Origin: Gracilaria vermiculophylla
Lineage: Eukaryota; Rhodophyta; Florideophyceae; Gracilariales; Gracilariaceae
Assembly (NCBI GenBank): GCA_019155205.2
Contig: JAHNZQ020000010.1
Coordinates: 2,055,606 to 2,119,605, forward strand
Length of the DNA: 64,000 nt
Reading direction: 5' to 3'
Part shown: piece after piece, positions 22,901 through 31,863 of the stretch
How positions within the stretch are numbered: the stretch's first letter is position 1
How the letters are laid out: every line of letters starts with the position of its first letter
Program-made: the position numbers and the translations under genes
Notes under the pieces: generated by a model
Told to the model about the DNA's origin: nothing
The model's input: only the letters and a program-made list of their open reading frames with translations
The model's database searches: none

Positions 22901-24406
22901 TCTGAGGAGTTGCAAGTAGGACGGACGGTGTTGGCCCTTTGAAACGACACAAATTGGAACAGCAGCAGCATTGCGTACAATGGATGTGTGAATGGCAGGA
23001 AGGCCGCGCTCCCTACGACGGGGGCTTTTACGCTCGTGGAGAGGTTTGTGAGGGTGGGAAGACTCGCTGGGCTTTGCAGAAGGAATGGGAGCGATTGCGC
23101 TGGCGGCGTGAATGATTTCAAGGCGTTGCTGAGCGACCCGTGCATCTAATTGTGGTGGGGGTGCCGTGGGTGACAGGGGGGTGGTACTGTGTGTCTCACA
23201 AAATCGAGCGTACAGGCGTTGATGGTGTGCCTTGGCAAGCGCGACGCGTTCTTGCACCTGAGCGTCTGATATGTGTTCCTCTTTGTTGCGCAAGACGTCT
23301 TGTTTGGTGAAGGTATGGTTAATCGGAAAACGCGGGAGATTCCTCACGTCAAAATGCGAGATACCATTTGGATGTATTGAAGGTTTATCGGACACAAGGG
23401 TATGATGATGAGGATCTGGCACGCCGCGTTCAATGACGTACCCGGAAGCAGGCAAGACGCAGGTGGGAGGGCGACCCCTCGCGGCAATGTGCACCTCTGC
23501 CGGGATGTCAGCGTCGCGAATGAGGCGGCGAAAGGCATCCAGTTGGGCCTTGACTTGAAACACGTGTGTGGCGGATAGATCGCCGCATGTCTGCGCCTCG
23601 AAGGAGGGAGCTTGGTGGCCGCGACGAAGGCGCGGAGATTGCGGGGCACGCGGAGAGGAGGTGCGCGGGGCGACCTTGGGGTCCTTGCGCTTGGAGGGCG
23701 GGCGCCGTGCGATAGACTCGGTGTGCAGCTGGCGGGCGGCGTTGAAGACTGATGAAAAGGGCGGCAGAGGGGGGGTCGTTGGCGGTGACGGAGAGGCAAT
23801 GCTGTGGTGCAGGGAAAACGGGGGAGCGACGTGCGGGTGAGGGCGCCCGGGGGTGGAGGGGGGGGCGGGTGAGGCAGGGGTGGGGTGGTCGAAGCGCTCG
23901 AGCGCGGCTGTGGCGGCAGCGATGGTGACCTGGTTGTGCTCCTGGAAGGAAAATTGCGCGGAGCCGGGAAGCGAGCGTCCCACGGGGGCGAGCGAGTGCG
24001 GAAGACAGTTGAAGTGGTTGGCGGGGGCGCGCTCGGCAGCGCGACGCAGGTGGTGCTGCGCATGGCGGGCAAGTGAAGGGGTGGAACGAGGGGGAGTGCT
24101 GGGGTGAGCGGGGAAGGGGCGCGCGAGGTGGTGAGCGTGCGCGGCGCGCAAGAGTAACGTGAGGAGCGTCTCGACGCGGGCGTCGGAGAGGGAGACGCCG
24201 GCGTCAAGCAGCTGGTGGAGGGCACGGCGTGCGGCGCGCAGCGCGTCGGCGAGCGGCGGCTGCGACGGCGGCGGCGGCGGTGGCGGCGACGACGGCGACG
24301 CGCGCGGCGGCGACGGGGGGCTGCTCATGGGCGGGCGGCGGGTTGGCGAGAGGGGCGCTGCGGGCGTGATGGGCGCCTTCGAACGCGGCTGGCGGGGCGG
24401 GCGCAT
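19931..24406 (-). CDS. SWI/SNF-family chromatin remodelling ATPase (BRM/SNF2 type) without bromodomain
   Basis: The open frame extends to 24826, but its first 140 codons overlap the promoter and start of the opposite gene and look like GC-rich non-coding sequence. ATG at 24406 (or 24328) is preferred, giving about 1,491 aa. In order: a proline/alanine-rich N-terminus; a QLQ-like motif (AQLDAFRRLIRDADIP) near 23,550; a basic HSA region near 22,400-22,900; the SNF2 ATPase with DEMGLGKT (near 21,960) and DEGHRMKN (near 21,650); helicase C with RAHRIGQTKEVRVYRL (near 20,750); a SnAC-like acidic segment near 20,400; and a C-terminal AT-hook (KRGRPRK). DEGH plus QLQ and HSA places it with BRM/SNF2/STH1 rather than ISWI or CHD. 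The usual C-terminal bromodomain is absent. Nuclear nucleosome remodelling is the family role. Confidence 0.9.
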   Translation of the reverse strand: MRPPRQPRSKAPITPAAPLSPTRRPPMSSPPSPPRASPSSPPPPPPPSQPPLADALRAARRALHQLLDAGVSLSDARVETLLTLLLRAAHAHHLARPFPAHPSTPPRSTPSLARHAQHHLRRAAERAPANHFNCLPHSLAPVGRSLPGSAQFSFQEHNQVTIAAATAALERFDHPTPASPAPPSTPGRPHPHVAPPFSLHHSIASPSPPTTPPLPPFSSVFNAARQLHTESIARRPPSKRKDPKVAPRTSSPRAPQSPRLRRGHQAPSFEAQTCGDLSATHVFQVKAQLDAFRRLIRDADIPAEVHIAARGRPPTCVLPASGYVIERGVPDPHHHTLVSDKPSIHPNGISHFDVRNLPRFPINHTFTKQDVLRNKEEHISDAQVQERVALAKAHHQRLYARFCETHSTTPLSPTAPPPQLDARVAQQRLEIIHAASAIAPIPSAKPSESSHPHKPLHERKSPRRRERGLPAIHTSIVRNAAAVPICVVSKGQHRPSYLQLLREREERLRQRMKFRLQEINEIKTYAPDEVQRLLKIEEKQLKLTNLQRSVREKVMYSMKAVLDRRGISDLRPATIARWRRRAAGYAYGNSISHGSYIGAPRVEESYRIQQAMQRRARRQGFMQNLLHHGHQFKVWFSARQTLKKRLLKDLERYFRDRSREEERRKKKEQLDRLRALRSNNQDEYLELLKATKNKRLIQLLKQTDEYLMQIGAQVERQKRFAREEDERLGGGHQEADRGTESEARGANAVYPGEADDELTQFKKRRNDYYTISHTISEKVRQPDCLVGGKLKHYQLEGLEWLVSLYNNNLNGILADEMGLGKTIQTLSLITYLCEVKKTYGPFLIIVPLSVISNWVREMDKWAPSLIKVVYKGDPGTRKCIQLYEMQGGNYNVLLTTYEFVVKDKNVLGRIRWKYIIMDEGHRMKNADCKLALTLGAKYTSRNRLLLTGTPLQNNMTELWALLNFLLPTIFSSAETFETWFNAPFQDSSLGESAELNEEENLLIISRLHQVLRPFMLRRLKTDVESQLPDKVELVFKCDMSVWQKVLYRQLQRRLGVSGGSGNVGIRSFNNMVMQLKKVCNHPYLFYQEDELMSLPSEYLMRVSGKFELLDHCLRKLKKCGHRVLIFSQMTAALDFLEYFLQSIDMKYLRLDGTTKADDRQEMLEMFNAENSEYFCFLLSTRAGGLGLNLQTADTVIIFDSDWNPMMDLQAQDRAHRIGQTKEVRVYRLICSGSIEEKILKRANRKLLMDAQVIQAGQFNNKSSDNDRQEMLKDLLRQQTGDDISRKEDVTSLSEINRKLARSDEELEVFEEIDAELESQYREGSRLLTNESELPSWVLLPEVEEKHKEHQSDFSLEHGRGRRKRKEITYDDNLTEREWAIAMEEEGDVAEAARRKRRRLVRNSRKTPELSNGDSPYEALPPRRRSIARDSVDRSSRKQSSEDLTMENGRMNGNSSAGRKDVDVNGEGFDGAAREAQKPRRKRGRPRKNPRR

Positions 24407-24662
24407 CCGCCGCAGCCGCTCGCCAAGCGCAAAGCGCGCGCCAGGCTGTGCTGCGAGACGCCAACAGCGAGCGCACACGCCTGCCACACGTGTATGACGC
24501 GTACGCCCCCCTACTCCTGCTCTCTCCACGGGCACGTCGCCGCGCGAGACGCAAGGGCTGCATCGACCTGCGCCCGCCGTTCCGCCCCGCGCGGCCGCTC
24601 TCCCTCTCGCGGCCGCATTGCGGGCACCGCGTCCCAATTGCGCGCTTCGCCGCCAAAACCCC

Positions 24663-25811
24663 ATGTCGTCACCATCCTCGCCGCGCCGTTCCTCACCCCC
24701 CGGCGCCCCCCTCCCCGCGTTGGCCTTCATTCCCGCCCCTTCGCTGCTCTCCCACCGCCGATGGCGAGCGCCGCTCTCTCGCCCACCCCCCCGCCGCAGC
24801 TTCCCCCCCCCTCCTCCCCGCGCCAACTTGTCCGCACCTGATCACGAGCTCGGACGCAACCCAGATGACCCCTCCGTTCCCCCGCGCGCCGCCGCGCTGC
24901 CGCCCGCCGTCCCTCGCTTCAAGGTGCAGCGCCGCATTGCCGTCGGCTTCATCATGGGCGCCGTCGTCATCGCGTTCGTTTTTTCCGGCCGTTGGGTTTT
25001 CGCTACCGGCATGCTTGTCATCAGTCTCACTGGTCTGTACGAGTACTACCGCATGGTTGCGGCCAAGGGCCATTTACCCGCCTACAAGATGGGCCTGTGC
25101 GTCACCGCCGCCACTCTGCTTTCCAGCGCCTGCTCACCAGCGCTGGCCGATGCCGTTTTCCCCGTCGGCGGCACCATGATTTGCATTTACCTCTTGTTTC
25201 GACGCCGAAAGATAGCCACCATTGCCGACATCAGCACCACGTTTATGGGCCTGTTTTACGCGGGCTATCTCCCTAGTTACTGGATTCGTTTGCATGAGTT
25301 CAACGGGGCCCTGACGCAAAATTTCGTGGCGGGCGTCATATCGTTTGTATGGCCTACTGCATCATTCTTTCAACCCACAATCACCGTGGGCTCTCTCATT
25401 GTGTTTTGGACGTGGCTGGCGGGCGCCAGTGCTGACATCGGCGCCTTTTTTGTGGGACGCGCCTACGGGAAGACCCGCTTCAGCAACATATCGCCGAAGA
25501 AGACGATTGAGGGCGCCGTAGCGGGCTTCATCTGCTCGGCTAGTGTGTCTGTTTTGGGGGCCTACCTGCTGCAATGGCCCTTGTGGTGGGCCACTGGAGC
25601 TGTGTACGGCATCACGGTGGGCATTTTGGGGCTTTGCGGCGATCTTTTTGAGAGCTGTTTCAAGCGCGATGTGGGCTGGAAGGACAGCGGATCGCTGTTT
25701 CCCGGACACGGAGGCATGCTTGATCGCGCCGATAGCTATGTATTGGTGGCACCTCTTGTTTATTTCTTTGCCACGCGAGTGCTGCCGTTTATATCGCGCA
25801 TCGTTCGATAG
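24663..25811 (+). CDS. Phosphatidate cytidylyltransferase (CDP-diacylglycerol synthase), plastid type
   Basis: Start at ATG 24663 gives 382 aa. The first 90 residues are Ser/Pro/Arg-rich and include LAFIPAPSLLSHRR, typical of a plastid leader. Eight or so hydrophobic helices follow. Near the C-terminus is the complete CDP-alcohol synthase signature, SCFKRDVGWKDSG followed by LFPGHGGMLDRADS (about 25655-25740), with the metal-binding acidic residues intact. The enzyme makes CDP-diacylglycerol from phosphatidate and CTP, the precursor of phosphatidylglycerol in plastid membranes. Its resemblance is to bacterial CdsA and plant plastidial CDS4/5 rather than to the ER enzyme. It shares a GC-rich divergent promoter of about 260 bp with the SWI/SNF gene. 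Confidence 0.93.
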   Translation: MSSPSSPRRSSPPGAPLPALAFIPAPSLLSHRRWRAPLSRPPPRRSFPPPPPRANLSAPDHELGRNPDDPSVPPRAAALPPAVPRFKVQRRIAVGFIMGAVVIAFVFSGRWVFATGMLVISLTGLYEYYRMVAAKGHLPAYKMGLCVTAATLLSSACSPALADAVFPVGGTMICIYLLFRRRKIATIADISTTFMGLFYAGYLPSYWIRLHEFNGALTQNFVAGVISFVWPTASFFQPTITVGSLIVFWTWLAGASADIGAFFVGRAYGKTRFSNISPKKTIEGAVAGFICSASVSVLGAYLLQWPLWWATGAVYGITVGILGLCGDLFESCFKRDVGWKDSGSLFPGHGGMLDRADSYVLVAPLVYFFATRVLPFISRIVR

Positions 25812-26404
25812 CATGAGCGCACCGTACGTTCTTTAGGTTCTCCGCCGCGCTCACCTTGTAAATAACTGTCCCGCTGTGTGTACAGGGATAACCAGACTGC
25901 CAAGTTACCTTGGCAATCCTTACCCCAACCGTTTCACATGTAACGTTTGGTAGCCTCATCCCACGCCAAGTACCTTCGTACATGGCGATGACGCGAAAAT
26001 TTTGTGCGAAGCAACGATTTCGGGCGATTGCGCCTGCGCCCATTGTGTGGTGATCAGCGCGGCTCGCGCTTGACATCGCTAACGAGCATTGTGGCGCTGT
26101 GCCGCGTGACTGCATCTCGCCGAGCCCTAACGCCATTCTGCGCTCGCTGAGCCACGCGTTTGCGCACCGCGAGCCGTTGGGTAACATAACTCACCATCCC
26201 CGGCCCACCAAGCACCTCTCGGCCACGTTCGTATCCTGCAGTTTACGCGCCCCTAAAGCGTTGCGCCGCCCGTGCGCTCTCCTTCCCCTCCTCAACCCCC
26301 CATTTCCATTTCGTTCATCCCCTTCTCAACTTCTCTCTCGCCAGCCACTGGCAAAACGAGCTTCGGGGCTGTATTGTGACGTTGTCGAGCCGGTAGTTTG
26401 CACC
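25812..26404. other. Intergenic and promoter of the porin gene
   Basis: Lies between two plus-strand genes. The last 100 bp are pyrimidine-rich (CCTCAACCCCCCATTTCC, CTTCTCTCTCGCC), as often seen in 5' leaders. No supported gene. Confidence 0.4.
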
Positions 26405-27222
26405 ATGTGGGCTGGAAATCGCGCGAATCGCGCCTCTGCGCTTGTGTGCGCGCTGCCGAGATACCCGGCCTCCTCGCGTCTGGTATGCCTTTGATCCGAT
26501 TTTCCTCTACGCTCCTCTTTTCGTCGCATGCTTTTTCTGACATCGAGCTTTCTCTCTTTGCGATCCAGGTGGCAGCTCGAGTGGATACCGAGCATTCCAC
26601 GGGAATGGGCAAATTTGCCCTAACCGGTCGCTACGCATCCAGGAATGACTCGTTTGGCATTGATGCCACCTACGCCATAGACGACGCCAATACTGTCTAC
26701 GCCACATATGGCGTCACCGATGAGAAACTTCTCGCCCTCGGCGTTGAGACCGGCTTCACGGCCTTCTCGCGTCACGGGACAGTGGATCTTACTTACAATC
26801 CGCCGCGAGATGCAGCCGTGTTGAAGGCCGCCGTGCGCCAAGGAAAGTTCCGAGTTTCCGCGCTTCTCTCCTTTGATAAATTCAAGAAGGACCACGTCAA
26901 GAATCACGCAGAGAGTTACGAATTAGAAGCTAAGATCAGCAGCACTGAAAACCTTAAGATTGCTTTCAACGGAAAGTCTCGCGCCGCTAAGATCAAGTTG
27001 TCTCATAGGCTCGATGCGAAGAATAAGCTGGATGCCGAGTATCACCACCTTGTGGGCGGTTCTAAGGCCATTGTCTTTACGTTGAAGCATGTCTATTCCA
27101 AGGCGCATACGTTTGCGCTTGGCTTCAATTATGGCGCGAACAAGTGCAAGGCTGAGTGGGATTGCAGGACCGACAATGGTCCATGGACCATCACGACCAG
27201 CTTCCCCTTTAATGCAAGGTAA
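26405..27222 (+). CDS. Beta-barrel outer-envelope porin-like protein (OEP24-like)
   Basis: Predicted CDS is join(26405..26482, 26569..27222), 243 aa. ATG at 26405 has a CACC context. The donor GTATGC (26483) and acceptor ATCCAG (26568) remove an 86-nt intron with a TCTGAC branch-like site, and both exons are in phase. After a short N-terminal segment the protein is a succession of amphipathic strands (FALTGRYAS, SFGIDATYAI, TVYATYGV, KAIVFTLKHVY, FALGFNYGA) and ends in TITTSFPF, the aromatic-ended last strand typical of outer-membrane barrels. The ATYGVTDEKLLALGVE section resembles plastid OEP24, a solute pore of the outer envelope. A mitochondrial VDAC-like pore is less likely. The first-exon model is inference; an alternative start is ATG at 26605. 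Confidence 0.6.
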
Positions 27223-27411
27223 GTTGCAATGCCACATGTTCACATTTGATCAGAAGCTTTTCGCACGTCTTTGTAGAATTTGCTGACGTATTCTCATTTC
27301 TAACTGTTTTTTAAACTGCCTCGCAGTCCATTATCTGGAGACCTGTCCATCAAACGTCGATTTGATTTCTAGATACGAAGTCTGACAGATATATAAATCG
27401 CATTTCGTTTC

Positions 27412-28149
27412 TTAAAAAGTTGATTCAGTAGTATCTTCATCTTTTGTTGGCCATAGCTGCACCACGCACGTCTTCGCCATCATGTAGGGTCTCCACTCGC
27501 GAAGCAAGGAAACTGTCGTTAAGGGAATGTCGACAGGGTGCTCAGTGGCCTTTGTCAGAACAAAAGCTTCAGAAAAAATGTTCTGTAATCGCGCCACGGA
27601 GATGTCTGGTGACCTTCTCCATCGCAATATTGTTGAATGTATGATGTTTGGGATCTTCACGTCCCCACGGATGCATTCTATGTATCGCAAGCTTGTCTGT
27701 GATTTGTTTTCTCTCATCTCCGCTCGAATGCATTCTCTCATTCTGTCTACGACACGTAATCTGTCGTGGTATAGAAACGTGCCTACCCCATTGTTTTGTA
27801 CCTTTGCCTCATGAAGCGTTAATACGTAAGTTCCTGGCTGGGGCCAACCCGACCGACGAGATGCCCGTAACAAAAGCCCCTTCCATTCGCTAACAAAAAG
27901 CTCTGGGTTTGAAGGTGGAGGCCTCAGAAAAGATCGAAAAGTTGCGATAGTAGTGTGAATCATGTCTGGCTCGTACATGTAACAGGAGGATTCCGGGACT
28001 TGGGCATATTTCAATCCCTCTTGCAGAAGCTCACGAAACTTCAAATAGAAGTTTATGAGGGCCGATGGTGGCGGAGTCATGCCAGCCAACACAAGGCCGA
28101 AAACAAGTCCAAGACTCGCGAAGGAGGGGTCTGCGCGAATGCAGTTCAT
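27412..28149 (-). CDS. 2H phosphoesterase superfamily-like protein
   Basis: ATG at 28149 gives 245 aa. The two histidine motifs that define the 2H fold are present and about 106 residues apart: IHTT (H65-T67) and IHST (H171-T173), each after hydrophobic residues as expected. The family hydrolyses 2',3'-cyclic phosphates or related bonds in RNA and nucleotide metabolism. The N-terminus has a hydrophobic stretch (FASLGLVFGLVLAGM) that may be a signal peptide or anchor, so it could act in the secretory path or in an organelle. The frame stays open upstream to 28263 without an ATG, so an additional 5' exon is possible. Substrate cannot be told from sequence. Confidence 0.6.
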   Translation of the reverse strand: MNCIRADPSFASLGLVFGLVLAGMTPPPSALINFYLKFRELLQEGLKYAQVPESSCYMYEPDMIHTTIATFRSFLRPPPSNPELFVSEWKGLLLRASRRSGWPQPGTYVLTLHEAKVQNNGVGTFLYHDRLRVVDRMRECIRAEMRENKSQTSLRYIECIRGDVKIPNIIHSTILRWRRSPDISVARLQNIFSEAFVLTKATEHPVDIPLTTVSLLREWRPYMMAKTCVVQLWPTKDEDTTESTF

Positions 28150-28966
28150 TTGCGGAAGTTGCTGTAGGGTAATAGCTTCTCTGTGTCCTTTGGTATCAGG
28201 AAAAATACTCAATTGGCTACCTTCGGAAGTCCCTCTCAAGCAGACCTTCCGAAGAAAAGGCAACGATTCTCAACGGCATGTCTTTCTATACTCTACTGCG
28301 AATGGCGAGGCGTTTTAGAACGTTGCTCCCGTTCTTAACAAACAAAAATGACTAATTAGAAACGAATAATAAATCGTCGTTTCTCTTGTTCAACTAATAT
28401 TGTTACGCAATGCTAGATTTCCTTGCTTCTGTACGTTACAGATGTTAATCCACTGCTTTTTCGAAAGATTGCTCTGGGAAACGGGATGCGCCTGACTCCC
28501 GGTAGATGTTCAACGAAAGAAAGCACCGTAGTTGTGTTCCAAGGTACAACGCATTGGAATTCCTGAAACAGGAGGAGCTTTTTTGTCTCTTCGAATCATC
28601 TCCATTGCTGAAGTGATCAAAATGGACCGAAAGAAAAGAAAACAGATATCTTTTTTTTACGGGTGTTTTGGGCAACTGTGGCTAAGCTTTCTGCGCTGCG
28701 CAAGAGCCTGGCTTCGGCACCCCGAGTTCTATCCGGGAGTTGCAATGCGTACCTTTTGCGGACCATAGTGTGGGTGTGCTAGATATGAAAATGCTTTTGA
28801 GACAGGATCACATGTTTCGCCAGTTCATCAACTGATCAGCCTTGATCTGTCACTGAACGCTTAGGGAACGACGGCGAAGGAAGATAAAAAGCTATTGTTC
28901 CGAAAGCATTGAACACAGCACGTTATCCTGAAACGGGAGATCCGATTCGCTAGTGTTTTCATCAAC
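28150..28966. other. Divergent intergenic region with tRNA-like stretch
   Basis: Around 28672-28748 a box-A-like TGGCTAAGC and a box-B-like GAGTTCTATCC sit between GGCAACT and AGTTGC, which can pair. The T-arm register is off by one and the D-arm does not fold, so I do not call a tRNA. Promoters of the flanking genes must lie here. No other feature seen. Confidence 0.35.
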
Positions 28967-30835
28967 ATGAGCGGACGACTGCATGCACTGCTGCGCTTCT
29001 CAAGTGAATGCAGTTCACTTCTTCCAAGCCGGGTTGCGAACAGAATCCTCTCTAGTCCAGCAATATTTCTGCAACCTAAACGTTACTGCCTCGCACCCCG
29101 AGAAGACATAGTTCCATCATTGGCAAAAGCTGTGGAAGGCGAGCGAAAAAGCGCTGCAGAGGCTCTACCAGTGACAATTCCCAAAACTCTTCCGAACACG
29201 AGAGAAAATCGATCCGTGAAGCCGTCCGATCTCTACAATGCTCTTGTTCACGAAGGCGAATCCCGTCACCTGTCAAAGATTTGGGCCGATGCGATTGCGG
29301 TTACCACAGATGGGTCAAAAGTTCCGGAGAAGGACGATTCTAATTGGAAGAAACGCTTGGAACAATGTCGAATGGATGGGAATTCTGACAATGCATTGAA
29401 CATTGTCACAGAAATCAATGAGGAAGGATATTTGATATCGGCCAGAACCGCCGTCATAGTCATCGAAACTTGTATTGCTGCCGGTGAATACGAGGGTGCC
29501 GAACATGTGCTCGCAATTTTGAAATCATTCCCTAATGATCACCCGACTAGGACTACTCAATCAGTATGCATGGCTAGGACCTTATTGGCCATGTCATTCA
29601 CTTCTCGAGGATGGTATGAACGAGCACTTCAAGTGATAGGCTTTCCAAACGAACGATTTGTGACGGTAGATGCGAAACTAATAGGTACTCTAAACGAATT
29701 GGGGTTAGGTCGAGATTCTCTTGCATGGGGAGTTCTGTTAAAGGCATTAACGAAAATTGGAAGAGCTGAGACCGCTGTAGCCGTGGTAGATGTGGCTATG
29801 CGTCAAGGAGTAGGGATGACTGATTCTTTGCTTCATCTCACCATTGATTCATTACGAGTGCTCAATAGATGGAAGGATGCAGAATGGCTATTTACGAAAG
29901 CACTCGAGAAGGGTATTAAGCCGAGTGAGATGACACTTGGATCAATTTTGATGTCTTTGACGAGCAGAGATGCCCGAACTGTAGTGGCCAAGACACGGAT
30001 TGAAGAAATTGTAAATATGGCGAAGCACCCATCCCCTAGGTTTATGAAAACCGCTATTATGGCTTTGACATCTGTTGGACTAGTCGAAAAGGCCGAGAAT
30101 CTGTTTCACGAGGTCGGACAGTCCCACCCCTCTGGAGTGCCGGATGAAGAAACTTTTGGCAATTTGATGGCTGGATACGGAAATCATCTACAACTGATGC
30201 CTGCTGAGGTCGCAGATGAAGTGTTAGCAAACGGGAAATTGGAAGAGGTGAACAAGAAAGCTGATCAGCTGTGGGGGTTATATTTGAAGCATCATAGAAC
30301 ACTCAAGATTGGAAGTCTGCGACTCTCTCAAAGGAATATGATGATTGGTAACTACTTGCGAGTCAAGATACGAAGCTACAGGATAAAGGAAGCAGTAGAT
30401 ATTTTAGAAGTTCTTGTGGTTTCACGGGACATGTACCCGACATTGAATGTAGGCATCGGACATATTTGCTCGACATTGGGTGCAATAGAGTTATGTTGTG
30501 ACGTATTACAACTGGAACGATTAACTGAAATTATGCGACAAGGGGGAATCAAACACGACATGCGCTCTCTCGCATTTGCCGTGGGTACCTACGTCGGGGA
30601 TGGAAATTTATCAGCAGCTCTCAAATTAGTGGAGCAGCATTTCGCAGACGTGACCGAGAATGAGACTGTATCCTCGCAGTTTCGAAATCACCATCCGCAA
30701 CTTTTATTTAGGCGCATGCAAACTTTGAGAAGTGCCTTGAGAGACTCAGGTATCAAGAAACTGAAAACGTTGGATGATTCGTTGAGGAATTTTGAAAGAA
30801 GACATGCCATGGGAGGAAGTTCGGCTTCCGGCTAG
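28967..30835 (+). CDS. Pentatricopeptide-repeat-like organellar RNA-binding protein
   Basis: 622 aa, single exon, ATG at 28967. The first 50 residues are basic and poor in acidic residues (MSGRLHALLRFSSE..., LQPKRYCLAPR), a mitochondrial or plastid leader. From about residue 135 on, the sequence is a series of helix pairs of about 35 residues typical of PPR proteins, for example AGEYEGAEHVLAILKSF, IGRAETAVAVVDVAMRQGV, LNRWKDAEWLFTKALEKGI and VGLVEKAENLFHEVG. PPR proteins bind organellar RNA and act in processing, stability or translation. The repeats are divergent, and no DYW or SMR domain is present, so it is a P-class member. The RNA target is unknown. Confidence 0.8.
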   Translation: MSGRLHALLRFSSECSSLLPSRVANRILSSPAIFLQPKRYCLAPREDIVPSLAKAVEGERKSAAEALPVTIPKTLPNTRENRSVKPSDLYNALVHEGESRHLSKIWADAIAVTTDGSKVPEKDDSNWKKRLEQCRMDGNSDNALNIVTEINEEGYLISARTAVIVIETCIAAGEYEGAEHVLAILKSFPNDHPTRTTQSVCMARTLLAMSFTSRGWYERALQVIGFPNERFVTVDAKLIGTLNELGLGRDSLAWGVLLKALTKIGRAETAVAVVDVAMRQGVGMTDSLLHLTIDSLRVLNRWKDAEWLFTKALEKGIKPSEMTLGSILMSLTSRDARTVVAKTRIEEIVNMAKHPSPRFMKTAIMALTSVGLVEKAENLFHEVGQSHPSGVPDEETFGNLMAGYGNHLQLMPAEVADEVLANGKLEEVNKKADQLWGLYLKHHRTLKIGSLRLSQRNMMIGNYLRVKIRSYRIKEAVDILEVLVVSRDMYPTLNVGIGHICSTLGAIELCCDVLQLERLTEIMRQGGIKHDMRSLAFAVGTYVGDGNLSAALKLVEQHFADVTENETVSSQFRNHHPQLLFRRMQTLRSALRDSGIKKLKTLDDSLRNFERRHAMGGSSASG

Positions 30836-31366
30836 ATAAAAGCTCTTTGAGGGAAGCGGTCAGTAGGCCTTCGAAAGCATTAGGTTCTGATGCTTAGATG
30901 CATACCTGGCAAGAGTTTTAGCCAATCCCGACTTCGGAGTTCTTTCGAGCCCCTTCTAGACTACCTGTATCGTATCAGATCGGCAACGACCATGTTGTAC
31001 GGAAGGCATTTAACTTCTCTTTGAAAGCCTACCCATCGTCTCTAACGTAAGCTTAGCTTCACGCTCTCGTTTAAGAATCCGTCACTGCAGAGAGGGCTCA
31101 ACATGTGTGACGCGCATGGCTTTTTGAAGCTCGTGCCGAGGTGCGCCGGAGATCAATGAGCTGCCATTGGCTTTTATTGACAGATTTTGGCCGTTAAATT
31201 CATCGCTTTCTGGTGCTCCATGACTGAAGGGCGCCACTCTGCGGGCGTTTTGGGCAGAGTTGTGCGCAGAACGGAGGGGGATTTTCAACTCGGTCGTGAG
31301 AAGCTGCTGCTGAGCAACTGCTCAGAAGAAACTCCTCGGGTCTCGCTCCAAAATCATTTATTCAGC
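30836..31366. other. Intergenic, no supported gene
   Basis: The frame of the next gene stays open upstream to 31187 but without an ATG in good context. The region probably holds its promoter and leader. No repeat or RNA seen. Confidence 0.4.
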
Positions 31367-31863
31367 ATGGGGTATGCTTTCGTGACGCGCCCGCCAATTC
31401 CTTTGATGAGAGCGCAAGCACGCCGGACTTGTCCTCGAATGTCTGGAAGCGCCGATGACGTTGTGAATGAGAAGTACCCGCTGTACGCGCGCAACAAGGC
31501 ACCATTCATAAGTTTCAATGGTGAGGAAGGGTTCTACTTAGAAAACAAGCCCGTCAAGCAATTTGCTATCGTCGACAAATTGACTGAACCCCTGTTCGAC
31601 TACTCAGATCCGTCTGAGTTTCAGTCTGTCAAACCGCAGCCACCATCTTCTATCTCGTGGCCAAGTGGCGATGGGAGAGGAAAAGCTATTCAGGGAACTA
31701 AGGGAAGTTTTGATCAAGCGAATATAAAGGAATATGGCCCATTCCCGGATTTCTTCAAGGTGCGTGTGAATCTTCGTGTTGCACAACTCGTCATGTTCAC
31801 TATGTATTCTAACACTTTGTTTTATTGTTCTATGACTTATTGCAGAGGTCTTGTGACGGCTAA
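31367..31863 (+). CDS. Small plastid-targeted protein of unknown function
   Basis: Predicted CDS is join(31367..31759, 31846..31863), 136 aa. The intron (GTGCGT...TTGCAG, 86 nt) contains the branch site TTCTAAC; after it the frame ends within six codons. The N-terminus, MGYAFVTRPPIPL followed by RAQARRTCPRMSG, has the phenylalanine-bearing, arginine-rich form and RMS cleavage context seen in red-algal plastid presequences. The mature part is hydrophilic with no membrane helix and is rich in Phe, Tyr, Pro and Asp (APFISFNGEEGFYLENKPVK, PLFDYSDPSEF). Such extended, aromatic-rich composition is compatible with a phycobilisome or photosystem linker or associated peptide, but I cannot match a family. 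Confidence 0.55.

Noticed and set aside
24407..24826. N-terminal 140 codons of the SWI/SNF open frame
   Set aside because: They overlap the start of the opposite CDP-DAG synthase gene and are Gly/Arg-rich low complexity; the ATG at 24406 is preferred.
28672..28748. tRNA-like stretch with pairable ends GGCAACT and AGTTGC
   Set aside because: The T-arm is out of register by one base and the D-arm does not fold, so no functional tRNA is called.
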